From an uncultured Flavobacteriales bacterium (lineage in GTDB: Bacteria; Bacteroidota; Bacteroidia; Flavobacteriales_E; Vicingaceae): 7,193 bases of DNA. The DNA lies in assembly GCA_937925525.1 (NCBI GenBank), contig CALALS010000277.1, positions 1 to 7,193 on the forward strand, written 5' to 3'. Under the pieces are notes generated by a model. The model worked only from the letters and a program-made list of their open reading frames with translations. It did no database searches and had not been told where the DNA came from. Position 1 is the first letter of the stretch, and every line of letters starts with the position of its first letter. Made by a program: the position numbers and the translations under genes. This document shows positions 1-6,572 of this stretch, piece after piece.

Positions 1-227
1 GTATTGTTGCTTGTAGTATAAGTGTTGTTGTCTATCCAAGTGTAGGAATTACAGGCAGTAATTACGTCTGTTCCGGTAGCTGTATTATTGATGGTTAAAT
101 TCAGTTTAACAACGCTATCACATCCATTAGCTGCTCCACCTACTATGGTGTATGTAGCTGTGTTATTACTTGTGGTATAGGTATTGTTATCTATCCATGT
201 ATAAGAATTACAGGCAGTAATTACATC
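1..227 (-). repeat. 159-bp (53-residue) in-frame tandem repeat, one full copy plus a partial second copy
   Basis: Read on the minus strand, the first copy spans 227-69 (residues 490-542) and the second starts at 68 (residue 543) and continues off the left edge. The shared block ATTACTGCCTGTAATTC starts recur exactly 159 bases apart. Over the 68 comparable bases there are 11 differences, all at third codon positions, so 22 complete codons encode identical residues. Each unit carries two cysteines (C495 in ACNSYTW and a second in NGCDSVV), which could form an intra-repeat disulfide; that is inference. More copies probably follow outside the window. Confidence 0.9.
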
Positions 228-1694
228 TAAGGTTGGAGAGGCTACAACACAGTCTCCGAATTTTAGGGTAAAGATGTCAGTATTTCCAGAAGCCGTGAGA
301 TTATACACACTTGCACTAGGGTCAAAATCAACTGTTGAAGAAAAATCGCCTGCACAATATAAAGTATCTTGCGAAACATTAACAGCATAAATAAATTCAT
401 CTGTACCTGGTCCAAAACCTACAGCCCATGAATAATTTCCAGATGAATTTAACTTAAGAATATATGCATCTGCTCCACTGCCGGAAGTTAAATTGTTAGT
501 CGCTGTTGAACCATCCATGTCTGCTGTTCCATAAAATCCACCTACAGCGTATAATTCCCCAGCTGAATTAGTAGTTATGTCATAAACATATTCGGTACTA
601 GTTCCTCCAAATGTATAGGAAGAAGTTACATTATTATTAAAGTCCATTCCGACTACAAACCCATCATATTGTCCTGCTGAAGTATGACTATTAGCTGGAA
701 AGGGAGGGTTAAAATTAATACTACCCCAAAAATTTCCACCTAAATAGAAAGCATTATTGTTCACATTATGTAAAACATTACATACAATATTAGAAGAGGA
801 AGCAAATTGTCGGTTCCATTGATGTGAGCCATTATTGTTTATTTTAAATACTAAGACGTCATTTCCTGACACTCCTGAAACGCCCGGACCAGAGAAATCA
901 GTTAAATTTACCCCACCATTATGTGTTAAAGCAATAATTACATTATCACTATTATCTGAAATCATGCTATTATTTTTTAATGGTGAAGCGGAAGAATAAC
1001 CTTGTTTTATCCATTGATATGCAGCAGAAGAATTAAGTTTCCATATAAAAAAATCAACGGAATTTGAAGCAAAAGAATACCCAATACCAAAGGAAATAGA
1101 ATTTCCAAGTTGTGAATTAACCACATTTACCCCCACACATATATTTCCATTAGGAGAAACTGTTAAAGAAGCCCCTTCGGTATATCTATTCGACCCTCTT
1201 GCCCATATAAATCCTGCATTTACGTCAAGTTTAAGAACAAATGCCCCTACAGAAGCAGAAGAATAAGTACTTAGATTGTAAACTCCTATCCCAGGATCAA
1301 AATCAACTGATGTTCCCATAAAAGAACCTGTTATAACAAGGTTTCCACTAGATGGGTCAATTTCTATATCATTAGCAATATCATCATTCCCCCAACCTAA
1401 ATTCACTGCCCAAACAAGATTCCCGTTTCTGTCTATTTTTGTAATAAATATATCTTTAGCACCATTCGATGTAAGATTATAAATACCCGGACCTGGATTA
1501 AAATCAACTGTTCCAGTGAAATATCCAACAGAATATATCATTCCGTTATTATCGATAACTTGGTCGTTAATATGGTCTATATTAGAGTTACCGTATTTTA
1601 TGGCCCACTCAAAATTTGGTTGAGCTATAATATTAGTAACAAACGATACTACTACTAAGCTTAAAATGTATTTAACTTTTCTCATAAGTTTCAT
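1..1694 (-). CDS. Large exported propeller-repeat protein with CNSYTWI tandem repeats, partial (3' end beyond left edge)
   Basis: The frame runs without a stop from an ATG at 1694 to the left edge, giving 564 visible residues. Residues 1-24 form a signal peptide (K/R-rich start, hydrophobic LSLVVVSFV, cleavage likely after IIA before Q25); there is no lipobox. Residues about 28-480 are seven blade-like repeats of about 65 residues, each with a VDFDPG-type strand, a FITKID-type strand and a GNLVWAVNLG-type strand, resembling SBBP/beta-propeller repeats common in Bacteroidota. From D490 a 53-residue repeat begins (CNSYTWIDNNTYT then GCDSVVKLNLTI), and a second copy starts at D543 and is cut by the edge. 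Family knowledge suggests a surface or secreted protein, probably ending in a type IX secretion sorting domain outside the window; that is inference. The role is unknown, perhaps adhesion. A second ATG at 1685 (Met4) is a possible alternative start and keeps a good signal peptide. Confidence 0.88.
   Translation of the reverse strand, partial: MKLMRKVKYILSLVVVSFVTNIIAQPNFEWAIKYGNSNIDHINDQVIDNNGMIYSVGYFTGTVDFNPGPGIYNLTSNGAKDIFITKIDRNGNLVWAVNLGWGNDDIANDIEIDPSSGNLVITGSFMGTSVDFDPGIGVYNLSTYSSASVGAFVLKLDVNAGFIWARGSNRYTEGASLTVSPNGNICVGVNVVNSQLGNSISFGIGYSFASNSVDFFIWKLNSSAAYQWIKQGYSSASPLKNNSMISDNSDNVIIALTHNGGVNLTDFSGPGVSGVSGNDVLVFKINNNGSHQWNRQFASSSNIVCNVLHNVNNNAFYLGGNFWGSINFNPPFPANSHTSAGQYDGFVVGMDFNNNVTSSYTFGGTSTEYVYDITTNSAGELYAVGGFYGTADMDGSTATNNLTSGSGADAYILKLNSSGNYSWAVGFGPGTDEFIYAVNVSQDTLYCAGDFSSTVDFDPSASVYNLTASGNTDIFTLKFGDCVVASPTLDVITACNSYTWIDNNTYTTSNNTATYTIVGGAANGCDSVVKLNLTINNTATGTDVITACNSYTWIDNNTYTTSNN
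254..1613 (-). repeat. Seven propeller-blade repeats of about 65 residues
   Basis: VDF-like strands start at residues 63, 130, 200, 262, 326, 391 and 455, a spacing of 62 to 70. The Lys of the FITK-like strand falls at 86, 155, 219, 284, (Gly349), 414 and 478. The Trp strand falls at 30, 95, 164, 228, 293, (Ser358 region, no Trp) and 423. The last blade ends near residue 480 without a Trp strand, while the mature N terminus begins with one (FEWAIKYG). The repeats are protein-level and degenerate; blades 3 to 5 are the most diverged. Confidence 0.75.
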
Positions 1695-1714
1695 TGTTTT
1701 TATTTAATGCCAGC

Positions 1715-1722
1715 CAAATCTA
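1715..1722 (-). promoter_or_regulatory. Candidate -7 promoter box for the propeller-repeat gene
   Basis: The minus strand reads TAGATTTG, an exact match to the Bacteroidota -7 consensus TAnnTTTG, 20 bases upstream of the ATG at 1694. Transcription would begin near 1710, leaving a very short leader. I see no clear TTTG -33 partner at 19 to 22 bases upstream, so the call rests on the -7 box and its position. The rest of the roughly 180-base gap between this gene and the tRNA holds the tRNA terminator and no supported gene. Confidence 0.4.
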
Positions 1723-1830
1723 GCATCTTTTTACTTATGAGTATAAGGCATTGTACAGATGGTTGACCTACATATATTTTTGGCAGAGTTTAGTGATTGG
1801 ATGGAGGATAAAAGAAAAACAGCGAAATTA

Positions 1831-1868
1831 CTAAACAAAAAAGCACCTGATTTAAAAACCAAGTGCTT
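1831..1868 (-). terminator. Rho-independent terminator after tRNA-Arg
   Basis: On the minus strand AAGCACTTG pairs with CAGGTGCTT (9 pairs, one of them G.U), separated by an 11-base A/T-rich loop and followed by a run of six T (the first two in the stem) and then GTTTAG. The wobble pair is a mismatch when read on the plus strand, which supports minus-strand use. It sits 5 bases after the tRNA 3' end and separates the tRNA from the promoter region of the next minus-strand gene. Confidence 0.8.
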
Positions 1869-1872
1869 CTTG

Positions 1873-1944
1873 TAGCTCCGACAGGAATCGAACCTGTATC
1901 AAAAGTTTAGGAAACTTCTATTCTATCCATTGAACTACGGAGCC
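1873..1944 (-). tRNA. tRNA-Arg, anticodon CCU
   Basis: The minus strand folds into a complete cloverleaf of 72 bases including the discriminator. The acceptor GGCTCCG pairs with CGGAGCT (first pair G.U), followed by TA, D stem GTTC/GAAT with GG in the loop, anticodon stem GAAGT/ACTTT with loop TTCCTAA, a 4-base variable loop TGAT, T stem ACAGG/CCTGT with loop TTCGATT, and discriminator A. Positions 34 to 36 read CCT, so it decodes AGG as arginine. The 3' CCA is not encoded (the genome reads ACAAG), so it must be added by nucleotidyltransferase. It lies 34 bases after the lipoprotein gene's stop but appears to have its own promoter. Confidence 0.95.
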
Positions 1945-1956
1945 AGATGGTGAATG

Positions 1957-1990
1957 CAAATTTAAAATTTAAAATTTTTTATAAATCAAA
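1957..1990 (-). promoter_or_regulatory. Candidate tRNA-Arg promoter
   Basis: The minus strand has TTTG at 1990-1987, a 22-base A/T-only spacer, then TAAATTTG at 1964-1957, matching the Bacteroidota TTTG / TAnnTTTG pair with a spacer slightly longer than the usual 19 to 21. The -7 box ends 12 bases before the tRNA 5' end, so the precursor leader would be short. The -33 element overlaps the last codons of the lipoprotein gene. The A/T-rich context raises the chance of random matches. Confidence 0.5.
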
Positions 1991-2872
1991 TTGAATACCA
2001 AAGCTAGGAATGAAAGTCCAGCCTTTTGCTTTAAATTCATACTGATCAAATAGATAGTACTGGCCGTAGTTTTGGTAGAAAGCTGAAAATGAAAAGTAAA
2101 CATAAACGTATTGGTAGCCGCCCCTAATATTTACAAAACCGCCATATGAACCGTAATTGTTTTTTCCTTCAGGTAGAGGAGCTAAAACTTTAGAAATAGT
2201 GCCTCCTGAATATTCATCAATATATGTCATTATTTTGGATGGATATAGTCCATATTTAACAAATGTGTGATTATAAGCCAGGCCAAAACCAAAATGGCCG
2301 TACTTTTCTTCGTCTCCAAAGGATAGGCTATTTATCCATTTCAAAAACAAATCTTTTCGTTCCATTTTATAACCCAAAATATCTTGTAAATCTCCAATAA
2401 TACTTGGTAGTTTATATTTTTTTTGTGAGTATTGTAGTCCAATACTACTATATAATTTTTCTCCCCAAAAACTATTGTTATGAGCTTCCGGTCCGGCTAT
2501 CTGGTATTGTGTGTCAAATGCGTGAACTCCACCTGTGTATTTATATCCTAAATCAAAATTAGGCGCAACACCATATCGCATATAAAAATCAAAAGTTTGA
2601 GTTAATGGGTCTAGGGTATAAGTAAGTATAGCACCGGTAATATCATTTATATTGTCGTTTACCTGAAAGGTATCATTTTTCACATCTCCGATACCGTCAC
2701 TTAAAATATTGATAACTTGCTTAGCGAAAGCTCCGGGAGCATTAGTGGTTGTTCCAAAATTAACTTTAACGTGTTTATGAGGAGTAACTCTACCTGATTC
2801 GTTAACAGCTCTAGGAGCATGACAACCAACAATGGCTATGGAAACAAAAACAAAATATAAACACCTGTGCAT
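1979..2872 (-). CDS. Predicted outer-membrane lipoprotein of unknown function, beta-barrel-like
   Basis: This is a 297-residue protein. The N terminus (MHRCLYFVFVSIAIVGC) is a short lipoprotein signal peptide with lipobox I14-V15-G16-C17; Cys17 would be the lipidated residue. The mature part is rich in Tyr, Phe and Gly, with alternating hydrophobic stretches such as FDFYMRYGVAPNFDLGYKY (94-112), HFGFGLAYNH (193-202) and YQYVYVYFSFSAFY (253-266), and it ends in FGIQFDL with a penultimate-region aromatic. This resembles the small outer-membrane barrel or OmpA-barrel-like lipoproteins often seen in Bacteroidota, but I recognise no named family. It follows metG on the same strand with a 44-base gap. 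Co-transcription is possible; an imperfect -7 box (TAAATTTT) in the gap could also drive it alone. No function is proposed. The ATG at 2872 is chosen because the signal peptide begins there. Confidence 0.85.
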   Translation of the reverse strand: MHRCLYFVFVSIAIVGCHAPRAVNESGRVTPHKHVKVNFGTTTNAPGAFAKQVINILSDGIGDVKNDTFQVNDNINDITGAILTYTLDPLTQTFDFYMRYGVAPNFDLGYKYTGGVHAFDTQYQIAGPEAHNNSFWGEKLYSSIGLQYSQKKYKLPSIIGDLQDILGYKMERKDLFLKWINSLSFGDEEKYGHFGFGLAYNHTFVKYGLYPSKIMTYIDEYSGGTISKVLAPLPEGKNNYGSYGGFVNIRGGYQYVYVYFSFSAFYQNYGQYYLFDQYEFKAKGWTFIPSFGIQFDL

Positions 2873-2916
2873 AAGGTAAATGTAAGAAAATTTATAACCG
2901 GGAAATAAAATATTTA

Positions 2917-4941
2917 CTATCTTACTTCAGCACCATTGGTAATGGCTTTTTCAGGGCTAATGAAAGCTAAGCCTGACTCATCTTCTGCCATTAAAATCAT
3001 TCCTTGCGATTCAATGCCTCTAATTTTTCTTGGGGCTAGGTTAACTAGCACACTTACTTTTTTATTGATGATTTCGTCTGCTTTGTAATGTTCAGCAATT
3101 CCCGAAACTATGGTTCTTACCTCTCCACCTAAATCAACTTTTAACACCAATAACTTATCTGCATCAGGATGTTTGGTGGCTTCTTTAATCTCGCCAATTC
3201 TTATTTCAAGTTTTGTAAAGTCGTCAAAAGTAATCATAGGCTTATGTTGAATTTTTGGAGGTGCAGTAGCTTTTAATTTTTCAATTTGTTGTTCAATTAA
3301 TTCATCTTCTATTTTTTCAAAAAGAAGAGTAGCAGGGTTAATTTTATGCTCTGACTTTAATAAATCAATTTTACCAATATCTTCCCAATTTAAAGAACTG
3401 ATGTTCAGTAGTTGGTTTAACTTTTTTGAAGTAAAAGGTAAAAACGGCTCAAATACAATTGCCAGATTAGCAGTGATTTGAAGTGCTAAAAACATAATTT
3501 GTTTTACTCTTTCCTCATCTGTTTTTATCAGCTTCCAAGGTTCAGTGTCTGCCAAAAATTTATTTCCTAAGCGAGCTAAATTCATGGCTTCAGAAAGTGC
3601 TTCTCTGAATCGATAATTTTCTATTAAGGCTCCAATTTTATTTTTGTATGCTTGAAGTTCTTCAACAATTTTTTGGTCCTTTTCTGAAATAGTAGTTTCA
3701 GGAATAATACCGTTGTAATACTTATGTGTTAAGACTAATGTTCTGTTTACAAAGTTTCCGAAGATGGCAACTAACTCATTATTAACTCTTGCTTGATAAT
3801 CTTTCCAGGTAAACTCACTGTCTTTTGCTTCAGGTGCAATTGAAGTTAAAACATATCGTAATTCATCTTGTTTGTTCGGGAGCTCTTTTAAATATTCGTG
3901 CAACCAAACTGCCCAGTTTCTAGAGGTAGAAATTTTATCTCCTTCTAAATTTAAAAATTCATTAGCAGGAACATTGTCAGGCAATATATAATCACCGTGA
4001 GCCATTAACATTGCCGGAAAAATAATGCAATGGAAAACAATGTTATCCTTTCCAATAAAATGAATTAGCTTGGTGTCTTTATCTTTCCAATACTTTTCCC
4101 AATCATTTGGAAGTAATTCTTTAGTAGCAGTAATATATCCGATTGGTGCATCAAACCACACATAAAGCACTTTTCCTTCGGCATCTTTTAGTGGAACTTT
4201 TACTCCCCAATCTAAGTCTCTGGTCATTGCTCTTGGCTGTAGCCCTTGATTTAACCAAGACTTACATTGCCCATATACATTGGTTTTCCAGTCTTTATGT
4301 GAGTCAATAAAATTTTCAATTTCTGGCTGCATTTTGTCTAAAGGCAGATACCAATTTTTAGTCGGTTTTAAAATTGGCTTGGAACCTGATAATGCAGATT
4401 TTGGATTTTTTAATTCGGTTGGACTAAGTGATGAACCACATTTTTCGCATTGGTCTCCGTAAGCTCCCGGATTACCACATTTGGGGCAATCACCGGTAAT
4501 ATATCTGTCAGCTAAAAACTGCTTCGCTTCCTCATCATAATATTGCTCTGAAACTTCTTCTTTAAAAACACCTTTGTTATAAAGGTCAGTAAAAAAATCA
4601 GCAGAAGTTTTATGATGAATTTCTCTTGATGTTCTGGAGTAAATATCAAACTCAATTCCAAAATCTAAAAAAGATTGGTTGATGATTTCATAATATTCAT
4701 CTACAACCTGTTGAGGTGTTTTGTTTTCTTTTTTGGCTTTGATGGTTATAGGAACTCCATGCTCGTCAGTACCAGAAATAAACTTAACATCAGCTCCTTT
4801 TTTTCTAAGGTATCTAACAAAAATATCCGAAGGTAAATAACAGCCTGCAAGGTGACCAATATGTATTGGCCCATTGGCATAAATTAAGGCTGCTGTTACG
4901 GTATATCTTTTATTTGTTTCCAATTCTTTATCTTCCCACAA
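2917..4941 (-). CDS. metG: Methionyl-tRNA synthetase
   Basis: This cytoplasmic enzyme charges tRNA-Met and initiator tRNA with methionine using ATP. It is 674 residues from the TTG at 4941, a usual size for the long, dimerising form. The class I catalytic domain has HIGH at residues 27-30, a zinc knuckle with Cys152, 155, 165 and 168, and a signature loop KISTS at 336-340 in place of KMSKS, which I recall as normal for Bacteroidota enzymes. The anticodon-binding helical domain covers about 385-540. The C-terminal OB-fold tRNA-binding domain spans about 571-674 (DFTKLEIRIGEI, HPDADKLLVLKVDLGG). Near HIGH the usual AALPYANG is AALIYANG, with Ile20 for Pro. No in-frame ATG exists near the start: TAG/TAA-type stop TAA lies just upstream at 4947-4945. 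TTG at 4941 or TTG at 4923 (giving 668 residues, METNKRYTV) are the options, and the latter resembles family N termini better. Confidence 0.96.
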   Translation of the reverse strand: MWEDKELETNKRYTVTAALIYANGPIHIGHLAGCYLPSDIFVRYLRKKGADVKFISGTDEHGVPITIKAKKENKTPQQVVDEYYEIINQSFLDFGIEFDIYSRTSREIHHKTSADFFTDLYNKGVFKEEVSEQYYDEEAKQFLADRYITGDCPKCGNPGAYGDQCEKCGSSLSPTELKNPKSALSGSKPILKPTKNWYLPLDKMQPEIENFIDSHKDWKTNVYGQCKSWLNQGLQPRAMTRDLDWGVKVPLKDAEGKVLYVWFDAPIGYITATKELLPNDWEKYWKDKDTKLIHFIGKDNIVFHCIIFPAMLMAHGDYILPDNVPANEFLNLEGDKISTSRNWAVWLHEYLKELPNKQDELRYVLTSIAPEAKDSEFTWKDYQARVNNELVAIFGNFVNRTLVLTHKYYNGIIPETTISEKDQKIVEELQAYKNKIGALIENYRFREALSEAMNLARLGNKFLADTEPWKLIKTDEERVKQIMFLALQITANLAIVFEPFLPFTSKKLNQLLNISSLNWEDIGKIDLLKSEHKINPATLLFEKIEDELIEQQIEKLKATAPPKIQHKPMITFDDFTKLEIRIGEIKEATKHPDADKLLVLKVDLGGEVRTIVSGIAEHYKADEIINKKVSVLVNLAPRKIRGIESQGMILMAEDESGLAFISPEKAITNGAEVR

Positions 4942-4953
4942 AATTTAAGTCAG

Positions 4954-4986
4954 CAAAGATAAGAATAGAACTTTATTATGTGGCAA
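4954..4986 (-). promoter_or_regulatory. Candidate metG promoter overlapping the divergent gene's start
   Basis: The minus strand carries TATCTTTG at 4961-4954, an exact TAnnTTTG match, with TTG at 4986-4984 upstream across a 22-base spacer. The -33 element lies inside the first codons of the divergent LD-carboxypeptidase gene. Initiation near 4950 would leave about 9 bases before TTG 4941 or about 27 before TTG 4923. The plus-strand gene has no equally good box in the 36-base intergenic stretch. Confidence 0.5.
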
Positions 4987-5877
4987 GCACCCAAACATCT
5001 TAAAAAAGGCGATACAATAGGCATTGTATCAACTGCAAGAAAAATATCATTAGAAGAGCTTTCGGTAGCAATACATGTTTTTGAAGGCTGGGGCTTGAAT
5101 GTTAAGATTGGGAAAACTATCGGAGCTGAATTTCATCAGTTTGCAGGGGAAGATAAACTTAGAGCAACTGACTTTAACGAAATGCTATCAGATAATTCTG
5201 TAAAGGCAATTATTTGTGCCAGAGGTGGTTACGGAACGGCTAGAGTTATAGAGCAAATTGATTTTTCTTATTTGAAAAGAAACCCAAAGTGGATTTGTGG
5301 ATTTAGTGATGTAACGGTTTTGCATAATGCTTTACATAATGTTGGCATTCAGTCTATTCATTCGGTGATGCCCGTTCAGGCTCCAACTACTGCCCCCTCT
5401 TCTTTAGAATCACTGAGAAAAGCATTATTTGGAGAACCATTAAACTATGAGTGGAATCATCATTCTCTAAATAAAACAGGCAAAGCTGAGTCAGTTATTG
5501 TGGGAGGAAATTTGTCTATCATTTACAGTCTGGGAGGGACGAAATATGATATTTCTACTAAAGAAAAAATATTATTTTTTGAGGATTTAGATGAGTATTT
5601 ATATCATATTGATAGAATGATGTATAACCTTAAATTATCTGATAAACTAACTCAATTAAAAGCACTTGTAGTTGGCGGAATGAATGATATGAATGACAAT
5701 AAAATTCCGTTTGGATTTGATGCTGAAGTAATAATTTCGTTAGCTTGTAAAGAGTATAACTTTCCTATCTCTTTTGGGTTTCCGGCAGGACATATATCGG
5801 AAAACAACGCTATTATTTTTGGGTCAAAAGTACAGTTAGAAGTAAATAGTGAAAATTCTAAACTAAGATTTATTTAG
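4978..5877 (+). CDS. Muramoyltetrapeptide LD-carboxypeptidase (peptidase family S66)
   Basis: The family removes the terminal D-alanine from cytoplasmic murein tetrapeptides, an LD-bond cleavage needed for peptidoglycan recycling (LdcA type). At 299 residues it has the usual length. The N-terminal domain starts with the typical LKKGDTIGIVSTAR at 8-21, followed by ICARGGYGTAR (79-89) and the nucleophile motif CGFSDVT with Ser110. The C-terminal domain has the VGGNLS block (175-180), Glu202 in FFEDLDEYL and His272 in FPAGHISENN, completing a Ser-Glu-His triad by family analogy. There is no signal peptide, consistent with a cytoplasmic enzyme. The ATG at 4978 fits the family start. Some S66 members instead act on microcin C7 (MccF) or other substrates; the housekeeping context favours LdcA. 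The 3' end overlaps the opposing gene by 4 bases. No Shine-Dalgarno is visible. Confidence 0.92.
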   Translation: MWQAPKHLKKGDTIGIVSTARKISLEELSVAIHVFEGWGLNVKIGKTIGAEFHQFAGEDKLRATDFNEMLSDNSVKAIICARGGYGTARVIEQIDFSYLKRNPKWICGFSDVTVLHNALHNVGIQSIHSVMPVQAPTTAPSSLESLRKALFGEPLNYEWNHHSLNKTGKAESVIVGGNLSIIYSLGGTKYDISTKEKILFFEDLDEYLYHIDRMMYNLKLSDKLTQLKALVVGGMNDMNDNKIPFGFDAEVIISLACKEYNFPISFGFPAGHISENNAIIFGSKVQLEVNSENSKLRFI

Positions 5878-6503
5878 TTTTCAAATTTTTGAAACCCCTT
5901 TGGAATAGTAAACATAGAGTCTGCTATGGTTTCTTTTGAAATACTGATGGTTTCTATTTTTTCAATTAAGTTTCCGTTTCTGTCTCTTTCTTCACTCATT
6001 AGCGGACACCAACCTTTAATTAACTCAGAAGTCATTAAATATTGGCCTAAATTTTCTTTTCGTTTTACTATGTGAAGCATTGGGCTGAAAAAATCAAAAC
6101 CTTCGGTCATCCAGTAAGTGGCGGTTGTACCAAAATCTTTATTAGTGGCTAACCATTTAGTACAAGTAAAACCATAAAGGCTTTTTGTTTCGTTTGTCTT
6201 TTTAAGTTCAGTGGTAGAATAATCTTTAATACTTTTTTTCGGAGAAACATCCATGTACATCTTTCTGTTAGGACTGATAGCAACATACTTTGAATTGTCT
6301 TTTAAGTCAACTAATGAAGTGCCCAGAACTTCTCCTTTAGCTCCAAGATTATCAATTCTAATATTATCACCTTTAACGTAGTAAATGTATTTACTAGTGT
6401 CTTTTCCGCTAATCTTATTAAACTCTATTTTCCCTTCAAATTGTGCAACGGCAGCAATTGTAAAAAGTATAGCGGAAAAAAGAAGGCTGAATTTTGTTTT
6501 CAT
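5874..6503 (-). CDS. Exported DUF4412/GLPGLI-like protein
   Basis: This 209-residue protein has a signal peptide (MKTKFSLLFSAILFTIAAVA, cleavage likely near A20/Q21) and no lipobox, so it is predicted periplasmic or secreted. The mature part begins FEGKIEF and contains YYVKGDNIRID (41-51), a SLVDLKDNSKYVAI stretch (63-76), KMYMDV (81-86), GFTCTKWLAT (111-120), TYWMTEGFDFF (129-139) and the ending FTIPKGFQKF (198-207). This order matches the pattern I associate with the DUF4412 domain and the related GLPGLI proteins of Bacteroidota, which lack a known biochemical function. Cys114 and Cys166 could form a disulfide. It stands alone on its strand: its promoter region of about 70 bases is shared with the divergent yraN gene, and its stop codon overlaps that of the LD-carboxypeptidase gene. 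Confidence 0.8.
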   Translation of the reverse strand: MKTKFSLLFSAILFTIAAVAQFEGKIEFNKISGKDTSKYIYYVKGDNIRIDNLGAKGEVLGTSLVDLKDNSKYVAISPNRKMYMDVSPKKSIKDYSTTELKKTNETKSLYGFTCTKWLATNKDFGTTATYWMTEGFDFFSPMLHIVKRKENLGQYLMTSELIKGWCPLMSEERDRNGNLIEKIETISISKETIADSMFTIPKGFQKFEN

Positions 6504-6534
6504 GGGTTGAAATTAAAAAGTCTAAGATAATAAA

Positions 6535-6542
6535 TAAATTTG
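6535..6542 (+). promoter_or_regulatory. Candidate -7 promoter box for the YraN-family gene
   Basis: TAAATTTG is an exact TAnnTTTG match 30 bases before the TTG start at 6573, which would give a leader of roughly 25 bases. The nearest upstream TTG (6507-6509) leaves a 25-base spacer, longer than usual, so the -33 partner is uncertain. The divergent minus-strand gene shows only an imperfect box (TATCTTAG) in the same gap. Confidence 0.4.
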
Positions 6543-6572
6543 TGACACCATTTTCAAAAACCAAGCCATAAT

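Noticed and set aside
1..227. Repeated DNA as a CRISPR array or non-coding satellite
   Set aside because: The 159-bp period is a multiple of three, keeps the reading frame and varies only at third codon positions, so it is a protein repeat.
1873..1944. tRNA-Arg as an integration (attachment) site
   Set aside because: No integrase, no direct repeat of the tRNA 3' end and no foreign genes lie beside it in the window.
1959..1980. A/T-only palindromic stretch as a terminator of the lipoprotein gene
   Set aside because: It has no GC-containing stem and is better read as part of the tRNA promoter spacer.
4280..4462. 60-codon open frame on the plus strand inside metG
   Set aside because: It lies wholly antisense to the conserved MetRS catalytic domain, has no recognisable domain and no promoter or start signal; it is a shadow of metG.
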